NCBI GenBank assembly: GCA_963725215.1
Contig: CAVRXQ010000007.1
Span: 1 to 64,000 of the forward strand
DNA: 64,000 nucleotides
Origin: CAVRXQ01 sp963725215
GTDB taxonomy: Bacteria > Actinomycetota > Acidimicrobiia > Acidimicrobiales > Bog-793
Reading direction: 5' to 3'
The translations under genes and the position numbers were made by a program. Within the stretch, counting starts at the first letter, position 1. Each line of letters opens with the position of its first letter. Below, in pieces: positions 53,024 through 62,104 of this stretch. A model generated the notes under the pieces. The model saw nothing but the letters and a program-made list of their open reading frames with translations. It was not told the DNA's origin and ran no database searches.

Positions 53024-53500
53024 TCAGAGAGGCTTTCGCATCTGGATCGAGACCTCCCCGTAGCCGAGCGAGCGGTAGAGGGACCGGGCGATGTCGTTGT
53101 CGCCAAAGACGTTGAGACCGAGGGTCGTGGCCCCGTGATCGCGGGCAACCGACTCGGCCAGCAGCATCGCCTCACGCCCGAGGCCGCGGCCGCGCTTTTC
53201 CTCGTCGATCTCGACGTAGTAGATCCACCATCGATCCACTTCTCCTTCAGCGGGTCCGAGCCACAACGCCCCGACGTCATCTCCGTCGACGACGACGTGT
53301 CCGACGTAGTGGCCCTCGGCGAGCTTGCCCCCAGGAAACACCAGGGAGTCCGACTGTCCGGCGTGCGACCTCGCTTGTTCCTTGGACATCCCGGACGCTT
53401 CGAGCTCTGCCGTAAATCTCGCCAACATCGACGCGTGGTACGCCTCGATCTCGTCGCGCTCGAATGGCCGGAAGCTCACGTCTCGTCGGTCCACATCCAA
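53024..53500 (-). CDS. GNAT-family acetyltransferase
   Basis: 158 aa from TTG 53500, chosen because GGAG lies just ahead. The frame stays open to an ATG at 53551 that would share bases with the divergent cyclophilin start. Motif A is YYVEIDEEKRGRGLGREAMLLAESVARDHGA and motif B LNVFGDNDIARSLYRSLGY. Substrate unknown. Confidence 0.85.
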   Translation of the reverse strand: MDVDRRDVSFRPFERDEIEAYHASMLARFTAELEASGMSKEQARSHAGQSDSLVFPGGKLAEGHYVGHVVVDGDDVGALWLGPAEGEVDRWWIYYVEIDEEKRGRGLGREAMLLAESVARDHGATTLGLNVFGDNDIARSLYRSLGYGEVSIQMRKPL

Positions 53501-53549
53501 TTGTCTCCGACTCGTCAACTCCTTCGTGCGACCAGTACCTTGTTGCGCC

Positions 53550-54386
53550 ATGCCGAGTGAAAAGCGGGCTCGCCAACGCGCCCAACGTCAGGTGAAGCTC
53601 TCCCAAGCCCAAGTGCGGAAAAAGCGCGTCCGGCGCCTGCGCCAGGGAATCTCGGCCCTCGTCATCGCGGGACTCGTCGTTTTGGTGATCGTGCTCGTGA
53701 GCCAGCCCGCGAAGCCGAAAAAGGCCGCCTCCTCCACGACGACGACGACCACGACCACTTCGACGACCACCACCACGACGCCAAAGCCCGTTCAGGCCGT
53801 CGCTCCGACGTGTCCTCCCACCACATCCGCCGGCGCGGCAAAACGTGAGACGAAGTTCACCCACGAGCCGCCGATCTGCATCACCCGCGGGGTGACCTAC
53901 GACGCGACCGTGACGACCGACGTCGGCACCTTCGTCGTCCAGTTGCTCCCGAGCGCGCAGCTGCGGGCGGTGGACAACTTCGTCTTCTTGGCTCGTTACC
54001 ACTTCTTCAACGGGATCATTTTCCACCGAGTCATCCCGGGCTTCGTCGTGCAAGGCGGAGATCCCACCGGCAGTGGGTCGGGCGGTCCGGGATACGAGTG
54101 GACCGGCAACGAACCACCAAAGTCGTGCACCGCGGCGAAGAACTGCTACGCGCCCTACGACCTCGCCTACGCGGACAGCGGCAGCTCGACGAGAACGAAC
54201 GGCAGCCAGTTCTTCATCGTGCTGCCAGGCGGCCAGGCCCAGCTCACCCCCAACTACACGTTGTTCGGCAAGGTGATCTCGGGGCGTGCCGTCGTGAACA
54301 AGATCGCCACCGACGGCTCGTCGACCGGTGTCCCGAAGGTCACGCATCACATGGTCTCGGTCACGATCTCCACTGCTGCTGGCTGA
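53550..54386 (+). CDS. Membrane-anchored cyclophilin-type peptidyl-prolyl isomerase
   Basis: 278 aa. A basic N-terminus, one membrane helix (about 35-52), a Thr-rich linker (about 58-80) and a cyclophilin domain: RAVDNFVFLARYHFFNGIIFHRVIPGFVVQGGDPTGSGSGGPGY, TNGSQFFIV and PNYTLFGKVI. The anchor places the domain outside the membrane. The next gene is a paralog without the anchor. Confidence 0.9.
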   Translation: MPSEKRARQRAQRQVKLSQAQVRKKRVRRLRQGISALVIAGLVVLVIVLVSQPAKPKKAASSTTTTTTTTSTTTTTTPKPVQAVAPTCPPTTSAGAAKRETKFTHEPPICITRGVTYDATVTTDVGTFVVQLLPSAQLRAVDNFVFLARYHFFNGIIFHRVIPGFVVQGGDPTGSGSGGPGYEWTGNEPPKSCTAAKNCYAPYDLAYADSGSSTRTNGSQFFIVLPGGQAQLTPNYTLFGKVISGRAVVNKIATDGSSTGVPKVTHHMVSVTISTAAG

Positions 54387-54406
54387 TCCCAAACAAGGAG
54401 GACCCC

Positions 54407-54964
54407 GTGACGACCCCCTGCCCACCTGCTGACGGCGCCGCCGAGCGCAAGGCGAGTTTCGACGCGCCGCCACCGATGTGCATCGACCCCGCGCACCGCT
54501 ATCTCGCGGAGATGGCGACCTCCAAAGGGACGATGCGCTTTTCGCTCGACCCGATCAATGCGCCGACGACGGTGAACAGCTTCGTCTTTCTCGCCCGCTA
54601 TCACTACTTCGACGGGATCGTCTTTCACCGCGTCATCCCGGGCTTCGTCGCACAAGGCGGCGATCCGACTGGATCGGGATCGGGAGGTCCCGGATACCGC
54701 TTCGACGACGAGCTACCGAAGCCCGGCCGATACGAGGTCGGATCGCTAGCGATGGCGAACGCCGGTCCGAACACGAACGGCAGCCAGTTCTTCATCATCT
54801 CGGGCCCCCAGGGGGTGTCCTTGCCGCCGCTCTATTCGCTGTTCGGTCAGGCGGTGTCCGGTCTCGAGGTCATTTCGGCGATCGATGCCGTCGGCACCTC
54901 GTCGGGCAAGCCGCAAGAACGCGTCGCGATCGAGTCGGTGACGATCGAGGAATCGACCGACTAG
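54407..54964 (+). CDS. Cyclophilin-type peptidyl-prolyl isomerase, cytoplasmic
   Basis: 185 aa, GTG start after AAGGAGG. Cyclophilin motifs NSFVFLARYHYFDGIVFHRVIPGFVAQGGDPTGSGSGGPGY and TNGSQFFII are nearly identical to the preceding gene, suggesting tandem duplication. No signal or anchor. The stop codon lies within the target duplication of the IS481 element. Confidence 0.92.
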   Translation: MTTPCPPADGAAERKASFDAPPPMCIDPAHRYLAEMATSKGTMRFSLDPINAPTTVNSFVFLARYHYFDGIVFHRVIPGFVAQGGDPTGSGSGGPGYRFDDELPKPGRYEVGSLAMANAGPNTNGSQFFIISGPQGVSLPPLYSLFGQAVSGLEVISAIDAVGTSSGKPQERVAIESVTIEESTD

Positions 54965-54965
54965 T
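54960..54965. repeat. Target-site duplication, left copy (IS481 element)
   Basis: ACTAGT; it includes the cyclophilin stop codon TAG. The other copy is at 56011-56016. Confidence 0.85.
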
Positions 54966-54977
54966 TGTAATTCCCAG
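54966..54977 (+). repeat. Left terminal inverted repeat of IS481 element
   Basis: TGTAATTCCCAG; the transposase stop codon begins at the next base (54978). Confidence 0.9.
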
Positions 54978-55922
54978 TCACGTTGTTAACGGGAGCCTGC
55001 TTGCGGGTGGGCAGTCGCCGATTGCTGAATGGGTTCGAGACCAGTTGTAGTCCTCAACGAAGGTCTCGAGTGCGGCGAGCCGCTCGGCGTTTGTGTCGTA
55101 GCGACGCTGATAAGCCCATTCGTCGAGCATCGTGCGGTTGAAGCGCTCGGCTTTTCCGTTCGTCTGTGGTCGATAGGGACGCGTGACGAGGTGTTGGGCT
55201 CCGCCGAGGGCTGACCGAAAGCTCTTCGCGTGCACATAGTTCCAGGCGTTGTCGGTCATCACGGCCTCGATCGTGACGCCGAGCTCGTCGAATCGTCGGA
55301 TTGCTCGGGTGAGGAACCCGCTGCAGGTCTCAGCTCGCTCGTCTTTGTGGACCTCGACGTAGGCGAAGCGACTGTGGTCGTCGACCGCGACGTGGAGGTA
55401 GTCAAAGCCGATCCCAGCCCGCCTGCCGGCGGAGGTCTTGCCCATCTCACGGCCGTGCACCCGCCATCCGCCACCGTCGGGGACCCGGCCGAGCTTCTTC
55501 ACGTCGACGTGGAGGAGCGCACCTGGGTGATCGCGTTCGTAGCGGATGATCGCCCGGCTCGATCGATCGAGACGGCTGAGCCGGTTAAGACCGTGGCGGA
55601 AAAGGATGGCGTGCACCGTCGATGGAGCGAGGCCGAGGCGCCCGCCGATGAGATGCGGCCCTCGGCGAATCTCGCGTCGCAGCTCGAGGACGCGCGACTC
55701 CACTTCGGGTGCCGTTCGGTGCGGACAGTGTCGCGGCCGCGACGAGCGGTCCAAAAGACCCGGCACACCTTCTTCGTGGAACCGCCGCAGCCATTTGTAG
55801 AGCGTCTGTCGGGAGACGCCGGCCATCGCCGCCGCATGTGCCGGGGGCCAACCTTCGTCGGTGACGCGAATGACGATCAGTAGTCGCCCAGCAGGGGTGA
55901 GCTTCGCTTTAGCGTGAGCCAT
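54978..55922 (-). CDS. IS481-family transposase
   Basis: 314 aa from ATG 55922. An N-terminal helix-turn-helix (AAAMAGVSRQTLYKWLRRFHEEGVPGL) precedes an rve-type DDE core with D140 (LLHVDVKKLG), D224 (VMTDNAWNYV) and E259 (NGKAERFNRT). RPYRPQTNGKAERFNR is typical of IS481. Intact. Confidence 0.95.
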   Translation of the reverse strand: MAHAKAKLTPAGRLLIVIRVTDEGWPPAHAAAMAGVSRQTLYKWLRRFHEEGVPGLLDRSSRPRHCPHRTAPEVESRVLELRREIRRGPHLIGGRLGLAPSTVHAILFRHGLNRLSRLDRSSRAIIRYERDHPGALLHVDVKKLGRVPDGGGWRVHGREMGKTSAGRRAGIGFDYLHVAVDDHSRFAYVEVHKDERAETCSGFLTRAIRRFDELGVTIEAVMTDNAWNYVHAKSFRSALGGAQHLVTRPYRPQTNGKAERFNRTMLDEWAYQRRYDTNAERLAALETFVEDYNWSRTHSAIGDCPPASRLPLTT

Positions 55923-55998
55923 TGAGGGGCCTCCTCGTCGGTGGATGTGTCGCAACACCCATCCGATTGAGTGAGGTCCCTCGGTGTCAACGACCTAC

Positions 55999-56010
55999 CT
56001 GGGAATTACA
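55999..56010 (-). repeat. Right terminal inverted repeat of IS481 element
   Basis: CTGGGAATTACA, exact complement of 54966-54977. Weaker similarity continues inward (GTCGTTGACAC against GTTGTTAACGG). Confidence 0.9.
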
Positions 56011-56016
56011 ACTAGT
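56011..56016. repeat. Target-site duplication, right copy (IS481 element)
   Basis: ACTAGT, identical to 54960-54965. Confidence 0.85.
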
Positions 56017-56031
56017 CGGCGCGGTGGCGGC

Positions 56032-56547
56032 TCATCTGATGAGCGCGTCGGGAGTCAGCACGACGCCTGACGAAATCTCGCCGTCTTCGATCGCCATCGC
56101 GATCGCGCCGCCTTTTTTCACCTCGGTCGCTTTGCCGTCGAGCAGTCCTGACTCGGCGAGCCCAAGCACGATCTCCGTGCAGACATCCCCGTGCGAGCAA
56201 GCGAAGATGGTCGCCTTCTCGTCAACCCCGTCCGCTTCGCCGACCAGCAGCTCCAAAGACTCGATCCCGTCGAAGCCCTCGGCGAGATAGTCGACGAGCT
56301 CGACGTCACATCCGAGCTTCGCCGCGAGTGGCGCCACGGTTGCGACACATCGCTCCGCGGGGCTCGATATCACCCTCGCGATCGGCTGTGACCCGTACCT
56401 GTCGGCGATCTCGTCCGCGTGGCGGCGACCCTGTTCTGAAAGGGGTCGCTCGGAGTCGTCCTGCTTCCACGTCGAGCGCGCGAGCGCGTTGGCGTGACGG
56501 ACGAGAAGGACTCGGCGGTGCTCGGTGGAACGTCTCTTCTTCGCCAT
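56032..56547 (-). CDS. SixA-like histidine phosphatase
   Basis: 171 aa from ATG 56547. The RHG-type motif is LLVRHANAL, with the second Arg in SSPAERCVATVAPLA and a catalytic His in CSHGD. Small branch of histidine phosphatases acting on phosphohistidine or small phosphates. Five bases after the VIT1-like gene, so likely co-transcribed. Confidence 0.85.
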   Translation of the reverse strand: MAKKRRSTEHRRVLLVRHANALARSTWKQDDSERPLSEQGRRHADEIADRYGSQPIARVISSPAERCVATVAPLAAKLGCDVELVDYLAEGFDGIESLELLVGEADGVDEKATIFACSHGDVCTEIVLGLAESGLLDGKATEVKKGGAIAMAIEDGEISSGVVLTPDALIR

Positions 56548-56552
56548 TGCGT

Positions 56553-57266
56553 TCAACCCCCGGCGACGCCGATCGCCGAACCGATCCCGTAGGTCACGGC
56601 GCCGGCGACGGCGCAGACGAACAGCAACCGGAACGCCGAGTACACGAGCCCCCGACGGGTGATGAAAGACAAGAGCGCGCCGACGATAAGCGCGGCAGCG
56701 CCGGTGAGCGCGATGGACAACTCGATCGCTGAGGCTCCCGAGCTTCCTCCAAGAAAGGCAACGAGCGGGATGAGCGCCCCGACGGCGAAGGTGCCGAATG
56801 ACGCCAGCGCCGCCTGGTTCGGCGAACCGAGCTCGTTCGGGTCGATGCCGAGTTCCTCGCGGGCGTGGACTTCGAGCGCCATCGCGGGATCGGCCATCAG
56901 CTTCTCCGACAAAGTGCGCGCGGTCTCGGCGTCGATCCCCCGCGAGCGGTAGATGCCTTCGAGCTCCCGCCGCTCGGCGAGCGGGTGCCTCGCGATCTCC
57001 TCACGTTCGACGCCGAGTTCGTGCTCGAACACCTCACGCTGGGATCGCATCGAGATGTACTCGCCGGCCGCCATGGAAAAGGACCCCCCGAGCAGGCCGG
57101 CGAGTCCCGCCAGCCGCACGACACCTGCTCCGGGGTGCGCGCCCGCGGTGCCGAGAACGAGCGACACGTTCGAGACGAGTCCGTCGCTGATGCCGAACAC
57201 CGCGGCGCGAAGCCCTCCACCGCGGACGTCGCGGTGCGAGTCGTGATGACCCGAGTAATCCGGCAT
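56553..57266 (-). CDS. VIT1/CCC1-family transporter
   Basis: 237 aa from ATG 57266; a longer frame upstream is unsupported. Features: GISDGLVSNVSLVLGTAGA in helix 1, FSMAAGEYISMRSQREVFE in helix 2, a cytoplasmic helical loop with HPLAERRELEGIY, and three C-terminal helices. The family moves Fe2+ or Mn2+ out of the cytoplasm in exchange for protons. Confidence 0.9.
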   Translation of the reverse strand: MPDYSGHHDSHRDVRGGGLRAAVFGISDGLVSNVSLVLGTAGAHPGAGVVRLAGLAGLLGGSFSMAAGEYISMRSQREVFEHELGVEREEIARHPLAERRELEGIYRSRGIDAETARTLSEKLMADPAMALEVHAREELGIDPNELGSPNQAALASFGTFAVGALIPLVAFLGGSSGASAIELSIALTGAAALIVGALLSFITRRGLVYSAFRLLFVCAVAGAVTYGIGSAIGVAGG

Positions 57267-57509
57267 CGCGCGGGCCTGCCAGCGGCGGTGACGCCCGAAC
57301 ACCGTGGCGTGGCGCACTCGACGTCCCGCGGCGGAGGTCCGTCCCATCATCGGTCACGTTATCCCCGCACTTTGGGAGGAAACGCCGCTGATTCACGCGT
57401 TCGACGCCGAAATTTCGCCGCCGTGTCACGAACTGTTCACCCCAATCACGCGCGGTTGTCACTGCGCGCGGCAACGATCGCGTTGACGGAGGCAACCGAA
57501 AGAGCACAT

Positions 57510-58265
57510 GTGACAAGCGCGATCGCGCCGGAGCGTGACCGGACCGAGTGGCCACGCGTCCTGCTCGTGGGCGATGACGACAACCAGACCCTCGCGCTCA
57601 CGCTCGGGCTCGAGCGCGAGGGTCTCGCCGTTACGGCGATCCGCGACGCTGACGACGCGTTCGGCACGGTCGACACGGTGCAACCCGACATCATCTTGTT
57701 GGAGGCGACACCGTCTGGCGCCTCGGGAGTCGATCTCTGTCGTCAGCTGAGAGACCGCAGCATCGACACCCCGATCATCATCGTCAGTTCGCGCGACGAC
57801 GAGGTCGACATCGTCGTCGGGATCGAAGTCGGCGCAGATGACTACCTCACAAAGCCATTGCGCATTCGCGAACTCGTCGCCCGCATCGGCGCGCAGCTTC
57901 GACGAGCGCATCTTCGCCAAGTGGATGGCGACGGACGTGTCAGCGCGCACGTCGTACCGACGACGCTCGGCGCAAGCGGAATCGTCCTCGATCCGGCGCG
58001 TCACGAGGTGACCGTCCGCGGTAGCGAGGTCGAACTACCGCTTCGCGAGTTCCAAGTGTTGCGAGAGCTCTTGGCGAACGCAGGGCGGGTGGTGACTCGA
58101 GACGAACTCCTGGAAAGGGTGTGGGGACTGGAATACGACGGTGACCCCCGCATCGTTGCCACCCTCATCGGCCGCCTGCGCGCCCGCGTCGAGCGCGACC
58201 CGGATCGGCCCGTTCTCATCGTCACGATCCGCGGAGTCGGTTACCGGCTGAACGACCGCCTCTGA
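57510..58265 (+). CDS. OmpR-family response regulator with Glu at the phosphoacceptor site
   Basis: 251 aa, GTG start (ribosome site weak). Receiver domain (about 16-130): acid pocket D22-D24 (GDDDN), K115 (LTKPL), but the phosphoacceptor position reads IILLEATPSG, with E65 replacing Asp. C-terminal winged helix (about 150-248): LREFQVLRELLANAGRVVTRDELLERVWG and LIGRLRARVERDP. A Glu at this position often mimics the phosphorylated state, so the protein may be active without a kinase. No kinase gene is adjacent. Confidence 0.88.
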   Translation: MTSAIAPERDRTEWPRVLLVGDDDNQTLALTLGLEREGLAVTAIRDADDAFGTVDTVQPDIILLEATPSGASGVDLCRQLRDRSIDTPIIIVSSRDDEVDIVVGIEVGADDYLTKPLRIRELVARIGAQLRRAHLRQVDGDGRVSAHVVPTTLGASGIVLDPARHEVTVRGSEVELPLREFQVLRELLANAGRVVTRDELLERVWGLEYDGDPRIVATLIGRLRARVERDPDRPVLIVTIRGVGYRLNDRL

Positions 58266-58309
58266 GCGGTCGGGGATCTCTGGGACCTCCGACCTAGGAT
58301 CACTCCTAG

Positions 58310-58933
58310 ATGGCACGCAACGACTCGGCGGGGCACGACCTCGCCGCGGAGATCCAACGGTCCCATCCTCTCGCCAAAGAGGCGTTTTTCGATCTCGTGA
58401 TGTTGCGCGCGTACAAGAAGTCGGAAGAGCCGTTCGTGCTTTCGTCCGGCCAGAAAAGTTACGACTACGTCGACTTGCGCAGCGCGGTCGCAGACGGCCG
58501 CGACCTCGAGATCGCGGCGCGTGCACTCATCGAGCACCTCGATGACCTGGGGGTGGACTTTGATGCCATCGGGGGGATGACGATGGGGGCGGATCCGTTC
58601 TCGCACGCGGTCGCGCTGATCCGTCCGACGCGTTGGTTCTCGGTGCGCAAGGTCGACAAATCGCACGGTTCGAAGCGTCGAGTAGAAGGAGCGGACATCG
58701 ACGGCACGCGCGTCGTGCTGTTGGAGGACACCGCGTCGACCGGCGGATCGATCCTCGCCGCATACGACGTCCTCGTCTCCTCGAAGGCGGAGGTCGTCCA
58801 CGCCTGCTCGTTGTTGGACCGCGGGGACGAGGCGAAAGAGGCGTTCTCGAGGCTCGGCGTCAGTTATTCGAGCATCCTTTCTTACCGCGACCTCGGCATC
58901 GATCCGATCGTCGTCTCGTCTTCATCGAACTGA
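58310..58933 (+). CDS. Orotate phosphoribosyltransferase-like protein
   Basis: 207 aa. PRPP-binding motif VVLLEDTASTGGS, with FVLSSGQKSYDYVDLR, GGMTMGADPFSHAVAL and WFSVRKVDKSHGSKRRVEG. These match PyrE-type transferases. The motif has E in place of the first D of the usual VVxVDDV block, which is tolerated in PyrE homologs. Other pyrimidine genes are absent from the window. Confidence 0.88.
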   Translation: MARNDSAGHDLAAEIQRSHPLAKEAFFDLVMLRAYKKSEEPFVLSSGQKSYDYVDLRSAVADGRDLEIAARALIEHLDDLGVDFDAIGGMTMGADPFSHAVALIRPTRWFSVRKVDKSHGSKRRVEGADIDGTRVVLLEDTASTGGSILAAYDVLVSSKAEVVHACSLLDRGDEAKEAFSRLGVSYSSILSYRDLGIDPIVVSSSSN

Positions 58934-58945
58934 CGCCTGGAGTTC

Positions 58946-60118
58946 GTGGACTTCCTTGACGCGATCCTGATCGTCGTCCTCGTCGGCGCGGCAGCACACG
59001 GGCTGCGGGTCGGGGCGGCCGTGCAGGTCGCGACGATCGTCGGCGTCCTCGCAGGGGTCACTCTCGGCGTGGTGCTCATCGTGAACGTCGGCCCGCACCT
59101 TTCGGGCACCGCGACAAAGACGCTCGCCGCGATCTTGTTCCTCCTCATCCCGGCTTCGGTATTCGGCGGGATCGGACGCCAAGGGGGCGTCCATCTCTGG
59201 CGGGCGATCCGGCGCATCCAGTTCGGTCATTTGGACGCCCTCGCCGGACTGTTGTTCGCCGTCGCCGGAATGGGCGTCGTGCTATGGCTCTTCGCCTCGG
59301 CGTTCGTGAACGCGCCGTCCACGCTGCTCGCGAACGAGATCGAGAACTCCGCCATCTTGCGGGGGATCGACACGGTGATGCCTCCCGTTCCCGACGCGTT
59401 CGCTCGCATCGACGCCTACCTCGCCGAAAGCGGCTTCCCCCAGGTCGTCGTGGGCCTCGTCCCCGGGCCGTCGGCGAAGGTGCCGCTCGCCACCCGCGCC
59501 GAAGTCACCCAGGCGACCCGCGCCGCCGCCGCGTCGACGGTGAAGGTGATCTCGATCGGTTGCAACGAGGAGATCGAGGGATCCGGTTTCGAAGTGCCCG
59601 GTGGGCTCGTCGTGACGAACGCACACGTCATCGCCGGATCCCGCTCCATCACGGTCTACGCGCCGAACGGCCGCTCGTCCCGCGCCGTTCCCGTGCTGTT
59701 CGATTCGCGCTTCGACCTTGCCGTGTTGCGGATCGGCACGCTCGGCATCCCTGCGCTGAGCGTCGACGACGGTTACGTCTCTGATGGAAAGAGCGTCGTG
59801 TTCCTCGGCTACCCCGAAGACGGACCGCTGCGCGAGGGCGCGGCCGGAGTCGTCGCGCGCTTCACCGCGGAAGGTCGCGATATCTACGACGAAGCGCTCG
59901 CGATTCGCCAGGTGTACGAGATTCATGGCTTCGTCGAGCCCGGCAACTCCGGTGGCCCTCTCGTCACCCCGTCTGGCAAAGTGCTCGGCGTCGTCTTCTC
60001 GCGTTCGACGTCGCGAAACGACATCGGATTCGCGCTTACCTCGCCCGGCGTTGAGGCTCGGATCACCGAGGCGCAACAGCGCCGATCCTCGGTCTCGACC
60101 GGACAGTGCATCGAATGA
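58946..60118 (+). CDS. marP: MarP-like periplasmic serine protease
   Basis: 390 aa, GTG start. N-terminal CvpA-like membrane domain with four helices (1-125), then a trypsin-like domain with the triad H227 (TNAHVIAG), D257 (RFDLAVL) and S335 (EPGNSGGPL). This matches the mycobacterial acid-resistance protease MarP in layout and length. It acts on periplasmic targets. It follows the PyrE-like gene by 12 bp. Confidence 0.93.
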   Translation: MDFLDAILIVVLVGAAAHGLRVGAAVQVATIVGVLAGVTLGVVLIVNVGPHLSGTATKTLAAILFLLIPASVFGGIGRQGGVHLWRAIRRIQFGHLDALAGLLFAVAGMGVVLWLFASAFVNAPSTLLANEIENSAILRGIDTVMPPVPDAFARIDAYLAESGFPQVVVGLVPGPSAKVPLATRAEVTQATRAAAASTVKVISIGCNEEIEGSGFEVPGGLVVTNAHVIAGSRSITVYAPNGRSSRAVPVLFDSRFDLAVLRIGTLGIPALSVDDGYVSDGKSVVFLGYPEDGPLREGAAGVVARFTAEGRDIYDEALAIRQVYEIHGFVEPGNSGGPLVTPSGKVLGVVFSRSTSRNDIGFALTSPGVEARITEAQQRRSSVSTGQCIE

Positions 60119-60169
60119 TGCGAGCGGCGAGGATATGAGGCCTCCTTCGCAACGGTCCGGGAGGATGCG

Positions 60170-62104
60170 GTGGCGCTGAAGATCGAGGATTACGGGCTGA
60201 TCGGCGACGCGCACACCGGCGCGCTCGTCGGACGCGACGGATCGATCGACTGGGCGTGCTTGCCGCGCTTTGACTCCCGCGCGTGCTTCGCCCGCCTCGT
60301 CGGCGACGAGGAGAACGGCTTCTGGCGCATCGCCCCCACCGCAAGCCCTTTGCCAGGGCGCGGCGAACCGTTGTTGGCGGCGCGGCGGCGCTACATCGAT
60401 GACACCTTGGTGTTGGAGAGTGAATTCGATACCGACTCGGGCACCGTTCGCATCACCGACTTCATGCCGCGGCGCGATCAGTACCCCGAGATCGTGCGGC
60501 TCGTCGAGGGAGTCTCGGGAACAGTCGAGATGCGGATGGACCTCGTGATCCGCTTCGGCACGGGCAAAGTCACCCCCTGGGTACGCGACACCGGCGCGGT
60601 GCTATCCGCTATCGCAGGACCGGACGCGCTCGCGTTGTGGACGCCTGTGCACACCGTCGGCGCGCAGATGACGACGACGGCGCGCTTTCAGGTGAGCGCC
60701 GGCCACAGCGTCCCGTTCGTCCTGGCGTGGCATCCTTCGCACACCGCCCCACCGCGACCGACCGATGCGACTTACGCGATGCGCCAGACGACGAAATGGT
60801 GGCACGAGTGGTCGTCGCTCGCGCTCCTCGGCAACGACGAATGGGCCGACGCGGTGATGCGCTCCGCGATCACGTTGAAGGCGCTCACCTTCGAGCCGAC
60901 GGGCGGCATCATCGCCGCCCCGACGACGTCGTTGCCGGAGGCGATCGGCGACGGACGCAACTGGGACTACCGCTACTGCTGGCTCCGCGACGCGACCTTG
61001 ACGCTCAGTTCATTGATGGCCGCCGGCTACCACGACGAAGCGCTCGCCTGGCGGGACTGGCTATTACGCGCGGTCGCCGGGGACCCCTCAAAACTGCAGA
61101 TCCTCTACGGCGTGGCCGGCGAGCGCGACCTTTTCGAACGCGAGGCGGACTGGCTCTCCGGTTACGAAGGCTCGAAGCCCGTTCGCACCGGCAATGCGGC
61201 GGCTGACCAATTCCAACTCGACGTGTACGGAGAGGTGATATCGGTCCTCCATGAGTCTCGACGCCTCGGCGACGACGCCGGCCCGGCGTGGGACTTGGAA
61301 ATCAAGCTGGTCGAGTTCTTGGAAGACGGTTGGCGCCAGCCAGACGACGGAATCTGGGAGGTGCGCGGACCGAGGCGGCACTTCACCCACTCGAAGGTGT
61401 TCGCCTGGGTGGCGATCGACCGGGCGATCAAAGACACCGAGCAGTTCGGTTTCGAGGGCCCGGTCGACAAGTGGAAAGCGCTGCGCCAGGACATCTTTGA
61501 CGAGGTCTGCGAGAAGAGCTTCGACGCGAACCGCAACACCTTCACGCAGTACTTCGGCTCAAAAGAGCTCGACGCGAGCGTCTTGATGATTCCCCTCGTC
61601 GGCTTCCTTCCGGCGACCGACCCTCGAGTCGAAGGCACGGTGGCGGCGATCGAGCGTGAGCTCACCGCCGACGGGTTCGTGCTGCGCTACTCGACGGGCG
61701 ATGGGGTCGGTGTCGACGGGCTCTCGTCGCGCGAGGGCGCGTTCTTGCCGTGCTCGTTCTGGCTCGCCGACTGCTACAACCTGATGGGTCGTCGTGACGA
61801 TGCGGTTGCCCTTTTCAACAGGTTGCTCTCGCTCCGCAACGATCTCGGCTTGCTGTCCGAGGAGTACGACCCGGTCACGGGGCGCCTCGTCGGGAATTTC
61901 CCCCAGGCTTTCTCGCACATCGAGCTGATGGACACGGCGATCAACCTCTCAGGCGATCAGCAGTGGACTAGCGGGATGACGCACAAAGAGCGCCTCGAAG
62001 GATCACGCTTTGAGTTCCGAAAGCGCATCCGCAACCGGCCGCGTCCCCACCACCCGGTCTTGCACATTCCGCACCATGGCCAAGGACGCCGTCCGCGCAG
62101 CTGA
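60170..62104 (+). CDS. Glycoside hydrolase family 15 protein (glucoamylase/trehalase-like)
   Basis: 644 aa, GTG start. N-terminal beta domain (IEDYGLIGDAHTGALVGRDGSIDWACLPRFDS) and (alpha/alpha)6 barrel with NWDYRYCWLRDATLTLSSLMAAGY and catalytic-region EGAFLPCSFWLADC and LLSEEYDPVTGRLVGNFPQAFSHIEL. In actinobacteria such enzymes include trehalases. It probably hydrolyses trehalose or another alpha-glucan; the substrate is not fixed by sequence. The stop abuts the soxR-like stop. Confidence 0.92.
   Translation: MALKIEDYGLIGDAHTGALVGRDGSIDWACLPRFDSRACFARLVGDEENGFWRIAPTASPLPGRGEPLLAARRRYIDDTLVLESEFDTDSGTVRITDFMPRRDQYPEIVRLVEGVSGTVEMRMDLVIRFGTGKVTPWVRDTGAVLSAIAGPDALALWTPVHTVGAQMTTTARFQVSAGHSVPFVLAWHPSHTAPPRPTDATYAMRQTTKWWHEWSSLALLGNDEWADAVMRSAITLKALTFEPTGGIIAAPTTSLPEAIGDGRNWDYRYCWLRDATLTLSSLMAAGYHDEALAWRDWLLRAVAGDPSKLQILYGVAGERDLFEREADWLSGYEGSKPVRTGNAAADQFQLDVYGEVISVLHESRRLGDDAGPAWDLEIKLVEFLEDGWRQPDDGIWEVRGPRRHFTHSKVFAWVAIDRAIKDTEQFGFEGPVDKWKALRQDIFDEVCEKSFDANRNTFTQYFGSKELDASVLMIPLVGFLPATDPRVEGTVAAIERELTADGFVLRYSTGDGVGVDGLSSREGAFLPCSFWLADCYNLMGRRDDAVALFNRLLSLRNDLGLLSEEYDPVTGRLVGNFPQAFSHIELMDTAINLSGDQQWTSGMTHKERLEGSRFEFRKRIRNRPRPHHPVLHIPHHGQGRRPRS

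Larger units (their letters stand above)
54966..56010 (-). mobile_element. Intact IS481-family insertion sequence
   Basis: 1045 bp with terminal repeats starting TGTAATTCCCAG at both ends (54966-54977 and, inverted, 55999-56010) and a 6-bp direct repeat ACTAGT outside (54960-54965, 56011-56016). One transposase on the minus strand. The insertion lies between the second cyclophilin and the SixA-like gene. Confidence 0.93.
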
